From assembly GCA_910585905.1 (NCBI GenBank), contig CAJUID010000049.1, positions 1 to 19,250 of the forward strand: DNA of 19,250 nt, read 5' to 3'. A program made the translations under genes and the position numbers. The notes under the pieces were generated by a model that ran no database searches, was not told the DNA's origin, and worked only from the letters and a program-made list of their open reading frames with translations. The DNA is from an uncultured Lachnospiraceae bacterium (lineage in GTDB: Bacteria; Bacillota; Clostridia; Lachnospirales; Lachnospiraceae). The first letter of the stretch is position 1. Each line of letters starts with the position of its first letter. Below, piece by piece: positions 14,054 through 19,250 of this stretch.

Positions 14054-15802
14054 CTAAAAATGAAAGAAACTGATTCTTTTCTCTAAGTCCTCTGATAATT
14101 TTGTCAAGTTATTCGCTGATTCCGCCAATAGGTTTATCGTTGCATTTAGTTCCTGCATGGAGGCAGTGGTCTGCTGTGTGGAAGCAGCATTTTCCTCTGA
14201 AATGGCAGAGAGATTTGTAATAACATCTACCACCTTATTTCTTGCAGAATCACAGTGTGTTGTCTGATCTTTAATGCCGCTTGTCTCATCACTAGACGAG
14301 TCAATACCTCGGCTCACATCATTAAACTGCCTCTGTGTCTCCTTTAACTTTTCCTGCTGCTCGTCCACAATTTCCTGAACCTCATTCATAACAGAAACTG
14401 TATTTTCTGAATCAATTAACAATTCTTTTATTATTTCTGCAATTCTCTGCGCAGATTCATTTGACTGCTCTGCTAATTTCTGAATCTGGTTCGCGACAAC
14501 CGCAAAGCCTTTCCCCTGCTCTCCAGCCCTTGCCGCTTCAATACTTGCATTTAATGACAAAAGATTTGTCTCCTCTGCGATATTTGTAATAATCTCAATT
14601 GCCTCGCCAATTTTATTTGCTGACTCATTTGTAGCATTGACCTGTCTTCCAATCCGTTCAATCGCGTTCATTGTCCTGTCATTCGAAAGACTTAAATCAT
14701 TGATTATAGAAACTGATCGGTCACCCGCAGCCTTCATGTCCCCGGCCGTTACATCTAACATTCCAACGCTATTTACGATTCTTTCAATGATACACCCCAT
14801 CTCACTAATACGAGAGGAAGCCGTCTCGATTTCTTCTGCCTGGGAAACTGCACCTTTCGAGATATCCTCTACTGCATGTCCAATATCATCCGCCGTATTG
14901 CTAGTCTGGGATGCCATCGAGCTTAATTCACTGCCCGCTGTAAAGAGTACCTCCGAAGATTCCTTGACCTGTGACATAACCTGCAAAAGCTCCTGCTGTA
15001 ATGTCTGGACACCTCTTGCCATATCACCCAGCTCGTCACTGCGCTTTAGTACAAGACCATGAATGTTTGCATTCAAATCTCCTTCTGCCAAGCTGCTTAC
15101 TGCCTGATTTGTCAGATGAATCCCTTTGCGGATCGCCAAAGCGCTCACTATTATAATAAGCAAAGCAATTACACTAACTGCTAATGCAGCAATAACCAAA
15201 ATTGTTATCTGCTGGTTAATAAAATGATCAATCTCCGCTGACGGGGCTCCTGCAAAATACATACCTACCACCTGCCCCGCCTTATTTTTTAATGGTCTAT
15301 AATACGCATAATAATTCTCTCCGTTTATCTCAATATCGTATGCCTGCAGCGTTCCCCCCCGCTTTACCACATGCTCATACACTTCATCGGACGCATCTGT
15401 ACCAAGAATACGTTCATTTGTTTCTTTATTGACCAAAGTGGTGGCACGGCGCGTCTTGTCAAAGAACAGAGTACAATCATTTTCTGTATCCTTAACCAGT
15501 GAATCCAAGAGGGACTCCCTTGAGGTCAGGTTATAATTTCCTTTCCACATATGCCCCTCTTCATCTAACGAAAAATCCCCCTCGTTCAATGCCCCCAAGG
15601 TGCCTTCAACGCAGATTGTCAATGTTTCCAACTCACTCATGATTTCCTGACGCATACCTGCCCGAATGCTGCTGACTCCTACGGCAGACAGCACAATTGC
15701 TAGAACAAGCAAAGGACCTATAGAAATCATAATGATTTTTGCCATCAATGATAAATGAAAATTCATTTGCTTTCCTTTATTTCCCTTTGATGTTTTCCTC
15801 AT
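14054..15802 (-). CDS. Methyl-accepting chemotaxis protein, single-cache sensor
   Basis: A 582-aa transmembrane chemoreceptor that should control a CheA-CheW array. Order: a cytoplasmic basic tail (1-~18), TM1 (~20-43), an extracellular single Cache domain (~50-195, with the ENYYAYYRPLKNKAGQVVGM signature), TM2 (~200-225), HAMP (~226-280) and a long cytoplasmic signalling coiled coil. The highly conserved hairpin tip ETNLLSLNASIEAARAGE is around residues 405-430. There is no CheR-binding pentapeptide at the end (KRISFFHF). Small cache domains of this type often bind organic acids, but the ligand is unknown. Start: two ATGs occur; AGGGAG lies 6 nt before the second (15802) and directly abuts the first (15808), so 15802 is preferred. 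No other chemotaxis or flagellar gene is in the window. Confidence 0.93.
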   Translation of the reverse strand: MRKTSKGNKGKQMNFHLSLMAKIIMISIGPLLVLAIVLSAVGVSSIRAGMRQEIMSELETLTICVEGTLGALNEGDFSLDEEGHMWKGNYNLTSRESLLDSLVKDTENDCTLFFDKTRRATTLVNKETNERILGTDASDEVYEHVVKRGGTLQAYDIEINGENYYAYYRPLKNKAGQVVGMYFAGAPSAEIDHFINQQITILVIAALAVSVIALLIIIVSALAIRKGIHLTNQAVSSLAEGDLNANIHGLVLKRSDELGDMARGVQTLQQELLQVMSQVKESSEVLFTAGSELSSMASQTSNTADDIGHAVEDISKGAVSQAEEIETASSRISEMGCIIERIVNSVGMLDVTAGDMKAAGDRSVSIINDLSLSNDRTMNAIERIGRQVNATNESANKIGEAIEIITNIAEETNLLSLNASIEAARAGEQGKGFAVVANQIQKLAEQSNESAQRIAEIIKELLIDSENTVSVMNEVQEIVDEQQEKLKETQRQFNDVSRGIDSSSDETSGIKDQTTHCDSARNKVVDVITNLSAISEENAASTQQTTASMQELNATINLLAESANNLTKLSEDLEKRISFFHF

Positions 15803-16276
15803 ATACATCTCCCTTCATTAAGTTGCAAACCTTCTCCGACATAATGTAATAAAATCCCATAACACTACTTCTTATTTTAAATGTGTTGGTCATTATACTA
15901 CCATATTTCAGTAGAAATGTCCATGTTTGCCCCCTTTCAAAATGATTTTATATACATTTACACCAGAATTTCCAACACTTTCCGCAATACTATCTATTGA
16001 TTTATTATATCATTTCCAAAACCAAAAACAAAAAATTAGTCAATGTGCAACCAAGTCAAATATCCCATAGCAAAGTTATGCAGCATGCCGTTTGGCCCGT
16101 TGCTTACGTGAGAATAAACAAATAGATACACACTTGCTTTTCGCACCGTACATACACACGAATAGATGTCATAAACCAATCTCCGTCCTCATATAATAAA
16201 ATCAGAGTATCAAGCCAAGTAACTTTTTTATAAATGTTGCCAGATTGTCTACTATAACTAAGAAAGGTGAGAGCAT
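15803..16276. promoter_or_regulatory. Divergent intergenic region, MCP and sipL
   Basis: 474 nt with no gene I can support. An extended -10 on the minus strand (TGATATAAT, with TATAAT at 16009-16004) would give the chemoreceptor mRNA a leader of about 190 nt. A nearer TATAAT on the minus strand (ATTATA on plus, around 15893-15898) lacks a matched -35. For sipL only the RBS (AAAGGTGAG, 16263-16271) is convincing. No recognised riboswitch or RNA gene was seen. Confidence 0.45.
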
Positions 16277-17881
16277 ATGGAATTGTCAACACGTAACATA
16301 CGCACCCACGGCATTCTCTGCCGCAGCGATATGCAGATTACACTGGAAGATGATGTCAATGTATCAGACACACGGCCTGACATTGACCAACTTATTAAAA
16401 CACAGGGAGAAATTCAGATTACTTCTATTACTCCCACCGATGGAAAAGTAACAATCCGCGGAAACTTATCCTTCTCCCTTCTCTATATTACTACAGAAGA
16501 TATCCGCCCTGTACATAATATGAAGGGACAGATTCCTTTTGAGGAAACAATTAATATGGATGGGCTGCATTCCGACGGTGAAGTAATGTGCCACTTTGAC
16601 TTGGAAAATTGCCAGGCAAATTTAATTAACTCAAGGAAAGTCAGTATCCGCGCCATTGTAAGTTTCCACTGCTGCCAGGAAGAGGAATCGGAAATTGCCG
16701 CAGGTGTAGATATCGTTTCTTCCGAAGCTTCCCGTGCAGAAATGGAGCAACTTTCTCCTCCAGAAGGGCTTCACAGGCAATTTGACCAGTTTGCCTTGAC
16801 AAAATTAATCAGCCACAAAAAAGATGTGTTTCGGATTAAGGATGAAATGACTCTTCCAAAAGGAAAGCCTAATATTGATACTGTATTGTACTATGAAATG
16901 ACTTTGCAAAACCTGCAGAGCCGAATTGTTGAAGATGGTATCCGCTTTATTGGAGATGTACAGCTTTTTATACTGTATACCCCGGAAAATGAAGAGCGCC
17001 GCCTAGAATATCTTGAAACAGAATTTCCATTTGATGGAATTGTGCGCTGCGACAACTGCACAGAAGATATGATTTCTGATGTGGAAATCGTCAATGCCAA
17101 AAGGGAATTAGAAATCAAGCCAGACGAAGATGGAGAACATCGTGTGCTTGAAGTTGAGTTAAATTTAAACTTACAGCTTAAATTTTATCAAGATGAAATA
17201 TTTAATTATTTATCCGATGCCTATTCTACCGCATGCACACTGGAGCTAAACCGACAGGATATTGTCTCCACTAGGCTTTTGATGAAAAACCAGAGTGTCG
17301 TGCGTGTATCAGACCGTATCCATATCATGCAGGATACGGACAATATTGTCCAGATTTGCAATGCCACAGGCACTGTCCAAATTGATGAGCAGGAAATTGT
17401 CGCAGATGGAATTGCTATTGAAGGTGTCGTAGAATTGGATGTCCTATATATCACTGAAAATGACGATCATCCTCTTGCAATTGCAAAAGGTGCAATTCCA
17501 TTTACCCATACGATTGAAATCCGCGGAATCAAACCAGAAGATGACTATGAGCTGCAGCCGACCATCAACCAGATTAGCGTAATGATGTTAGACGACCAAG
17601 AAATTGAGGCCAAGGTAATCTTAAACCTTTGCTCATTTGTCTTCACACACGGCAATCAGCAGATTATCACACAAATCCAGGAAAAACCACTAGATATTGA
17701 GCGGTTACAGGCAATGCCTGGATTAGTTGGATTTATTGCAGATAAGGAGGGTTCTCTCTGGGATATCGCAAAAGAATATAATACAACTGTAGAAAATATT
17801 ATGCAGCTGAACCAATTGGATACAGACCGGGTAAGACCTGGAGACAAACTACTCTTATTTAAGCAAATTGACGGAATTTAG
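16277..17881 (+). CDS. sipL: SipL-like spore coat morphogenetic protein (SPOCS + LysM)
   Basis: A 534-aa protein with DUF3794/SPOCS-type repeats and a C-terminal LysM domain, the architecture of SipL. In Clostridioides difficile SipL binds the SpoIVA ATPase and is required for coat localisation around the forespore. Repeated beta-rich modules share the pattern V(x)IRGNLSFSLLYIT...IPFEETI (~55-95), FIGDVQLFILYTPENE...FPFDGIV (~224-255) and IEGVVELDVLYITEND...IPFTHTI (~380-415). LysM is at ~481-530 (GSLWDIAKEYNTTVENIMQLN...VRPGDKLLLF) and in this family mediates SpoIVA contact rather than classical wall binding. There is no signal peptide, as expected for a mother-cell protein. The RBS AAAGGTGAG precedes ATG 16277. 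The gene implies sporulation ability in the lineage. It is monocistronic and followed by a bidirectional terminator. Confidence 0.87.
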   Translation: MELSTRNIRTHGILCRSDMQITLEDDVNVSDTRPDIDQLIKTQGEIQITSITPTDGKVTIRGNLSFSLLYITTEDIRPVHNMKGQIPFEETINMDGLHSDGEVMCHFDLENCQANLINSRKVSIRAIVSFHCCQEEESEIAAGVDIVSSEASRAEMEQLSPPEGLHRQFDQFALTKLISHKKDVFRIKDEMTLPKGKPNIDTVLYYEMTLQNLQSRIVEDGIRFIGDVQLFILYTPENEERRLEYLETEFPFDGIVRCDNCTEDMISDVEIVNAKRELEIKPDEDGEHRVLEVELNLNLQLKFYQDEIFNYLSDAYSTACTLELNRQDIVSTRLLMKNQSVVRVSDRIHIMQDTDNIVQICNATGTVQIDEQEIVADGIAIEGVVELDVLYITENDDHPLAIAKGAIPFTHTIEIRGIKPEDDYELQPTINQISVMMLDDQEIEAKVILNLCSFVFTHGNQQIITQIQEKPLDIERLQAMPGLVGFIADKEGSLWDIAKEYNTTVENIMQLNQLDTDRVRPGDKLLLFKQIDGI

Positions 17882-17903
17882 TTGATAGCCTCCTTTATAT
17901 TTT

Positions 17904-17941
17904 GAAAGGATGCCAGTTTTACACTGGCACCCTTTCTTTTT
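17904..17941. terminator. Bidirectional terminator between sipL and ilvE
   Basis: GAAAGG-A-TGCCAGT (17904-17917) pairs with ACTGGCA-C-CCTTTC (17923-17936) around one A/C mismatch, with a 5-nt loop and TTTTT after it. It serves sipL well; on the minus strand the A/T tail is weaker. Confidence 0.85.
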
Positions 17942-18018
17942 CCTTGAAAACTCACTATATGTCTTAGAAATATTACTTGCTTTCCTAATTTTATACACTA
18001 ATGATTTCTTATATCTAA

Positions 18019-19044
18019 CTATTTTATTTCCTTGATCCAGCCTTCTGGCGCACCAATCTGTCCCATCTGGATACCAGTCAGCGTATCGCGGAGTTTCTTG
18101 ATAATTGGTCCCATCTCTGTACAGCCATTTTCAAACTTAATTTCTTTTCCATGGTCACTGATGCAGCCAACTGGTGAAATAACAGCAGCTGTACCACACA
18201 GCCCGCATTCCACAAATTCTGGAACTTCTTCAAACAACACTTCCCTCTGCTCTACTTCCAGTCCCAAATAGTCTTTTGCAACTGACATCAAAGAACGCCT
18301 CGTAATGGAAGGTAAAATACTGTCAGATTTTGGTGTAACGATCTTATTGTCTCTCGTAACAAACAAGAAATTCGCCCCACCTGTCTCCTCAACTTTAGTC
18401 CGTGTTGCCGCATCTAGATACATATTCTCATCAAATCCCTGGTTATGGGCGTCAACAATTGCATGAAGGCTCATTGCATAATTAAGCCCTGCTTTAATAT
18501 GGCCTGTTCCGTTAGGTGCAGCGCGGTCAAAATCACTTACCCGGATTGTAATCGGCTTTACACCGCCCTTAAAATATGGTCCTACTGGTGTACAAAATAA
18601 ACGGAACTGATACTCTGTAGCTGGTTTTACACCAATAACTGCGTCTGAACCGAACATATATGGCCGAAGATACAGCGTAGCACCGGAACCATATGGAGGC
18701 ACATAATCTATATTCGCCTGTACCGTCTTGACAACAGCATCAACAAAACGCTCTTTTGGAAAGGTAGGCATTTCAAGTCTTTTAGCGGAATCTTCCATTC
18801 GTTCTGCATTCAAATCAGGCCGGAAACAAACCACCCGTCCATCTACCGTAGTGTACGCCTTCAGCCCCTCAAAAATAGTCTGGGCATACTGTAAAACTGC
18901 AGCACACTCACTGATGACAACTGTATCATCCCCAGTTAAAATGCCTTCATCCCATGCTCCATCTTTGTAATTGGAAACATAGCGCTTATCCGTCTTCATG
19001 TAACCAAAACCAATGTTACTCCAATCGATGTCTTTCTTTGCCAT
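18019..19044 (-). CDS. ilvE: Branched-chain amino acid aminotransferase
   Basis: A 341-aa class IV PLP-dependent aminotransferase that interconverts leucine, isoleucine and valine with their 2-oxo acids using glutamate/2-oxoglutarate. The PLP Schiff-base lysine is K184 in GTGHIKAGLNYAMS. Other family landmarks are QTIFEGLKAY (55-64), LYLRPYMFGSD (124-134), the VEETGGANFLF segment (218-228) that holds the PLP-ring glutamate, and CGTAAVISPVG (283-293) at the substrate pocket. Length and order fit the ~340-360-aa BCAT form found in Firmicutes and eukaryotes rather than the ~305-aa E. coli form. The RBS AAGGAAG precedes ATG 19044. It has its own sigma-A promoter with a ~100-nt leader lacking a recognised attenuator. 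Confidence 0.96.
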   Translation of the reverse strand: MAKKDIDWSNIGFGYMKTDKRYVSNYKDGAWDEGILTGDDTVVISECAAVLQYAQTIFEGLKAYTTVDGRVVCFRPDLNAERMEDSAKRLEMPTFPKERFVDAVVKTVQANIDYVPPYGSGATLYLRPYMFGSDAVIGVKPATEYQFRLFCTPVGPYFKGGVKPITIRVSDFDRAAPNGTGHIKAGLNYAMSLHAIVDAHNQGFDENMYLDAATRTKVEETGGANFLFVTRDNKIVTPKSDSILPSITRRSLMSVAKDYLGLEVEQREVLFEEVPEFVECGLCGTAAVISPVGCISDHGKEIKFENGCTEMGPIIKKLRDTLTGIQMGQIGAPEGWIKEIK

Positions 19045-19148
19045 ATTATTACTTCCTTTCCTATACCACTGGCATTTTTATTCTTCCCTATATACCTGCC
19101 AGAACTGCATTTGTATGTTATATATACTAATATGTTACCTCGCTTTTT

Positions 19149-19177
19149 ATATTAACTCTTGTAAAACGCAGTGTCAA
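19149..19177 (-). promoter_or_regulatory. Promoter of ilvE
   Basis: Minus strand: TTGACA (19177-19172), 17-bp spacer, TAATAT (19154-19149), about 105 bp before the start codon. In the leader, CTGGCA (19102-19097) and TGCCAG (19074-19069) can form a small hairpin shortly before the RBS. Confidence 0.7.
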
Positions 19178-19250
19178 GATATACTGGAGCTTTATTCAGG
19201 ACAAACGCATGAATGTTTATTCTCTTTATTATGCTTCATTGTCAAGTCTT

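Noticed and set aside
14637..15062. 141-aa plus-strand ORF
   Set aside because: Antisense shadow of the MCP coiled-coil region; serine/proline-rich composition arises from the complementary strand.
15925..15945. Possible c-di-GMP-I riboswitch before the MCP gene (GGGGGCAAAC on minus)
   Set aside because: The second conserved block (GACGCAAAGCC-like) and the flanking P1/P2 pairing are absent.
16151..16158. SigE-like -10 (CATACACA) upstream of sipL
   Set aside because: No matching -35 at the required distance. One near-match in AT-rich DNA is not enough, although SigE control of sipL would make sense.
16104..16292. 62-aa minus-strand ORF upstream of sipL
   Set aside because: Its start lies inside sipL coding sequence, there is no RBS and the composition is unconvincing.
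18196..18205. Redox CXXC switch in IlvE (C280-x-x-C283)
   Set aside because: The motif exists, but its location differs from the CXXC of human BCATs, so a redox role is unsupported.

Overview
The window looks like a chromosomal segment of a low-to-moderate-GC anaerobic Firmicute of the Lachnospiraceae/Clostridia type. The supporting signs are a T-box in front of an isoleucyl-tRNA synthetase, an Agr/LytTR quorum-sensing locus, a spore-coat SipL-like protein with SPOCS and LysM domains, a DUF4250 microprotein, a COG2509 flavoprotein and remnants of a CptIN-type toxin-antitoxin module common in gut clostridia. The genus cannot be fixed from the sequence alone.

Layout. (1) Positions 1-3200 are a decayed, AT-rich accessory block on the minus strand. 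It holds an intact PfkB fructokinase, the 3' two-thirds of a sugar:cation symporter fused at DNA level to the first ~37 codons of a type III (CptN-like) toxin that still has its antitoxin-type promoter and terminator, a 57-aa cysteine-containing ORF, and two diverged copies of the 3' end of a winged-helix regulator gene that bracket the block. (2) Positions 3205-6837 hold a small XRE regulator (minus) divergent from a complete agr-type cell-cell signalling locus on the plus strand in the order agrA-agrC-agrD-agrB. A 15-bp palindrome between agrC and agrD probably splits it into two transcription units. (3) Positions 6907-11840 hold type-2 ileS with its own promoter and T-box leader, preceded on the same strand by a COG2509 FAD-dependent dehydrogenase. 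(4) Positions 12000-13470 hold murG and a 58-aa DUF4250 protein (plus). (5) Positions 13509-15802 hold a GNAT acetyltransferase and a single-cache methyl-accepting chemotaxis protein (minus). (6) Positions 16277-19044 hold sipL (plus) converging on ilvE (minus).

How the genes work together. The agr genes form one circuit: AgrD is the peptide precursor, AgrB the membrane protease that matures it, AgrC the sensor kinase and AgrA the LytTR response regulator. The remaining right-hand genes are mostly single-gene housekeeping units (translation, peptidoglycan, spore coat, branched-chain amino acids) with their own promoters and terminators. No rRNA, tRNA, CRISPR array or intact insertion sequence was seen. 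The observations most worth following are the atypical AgrD core and locus order, the toxin-transporter fusion scar, and the unidentified 57-aa ORF.
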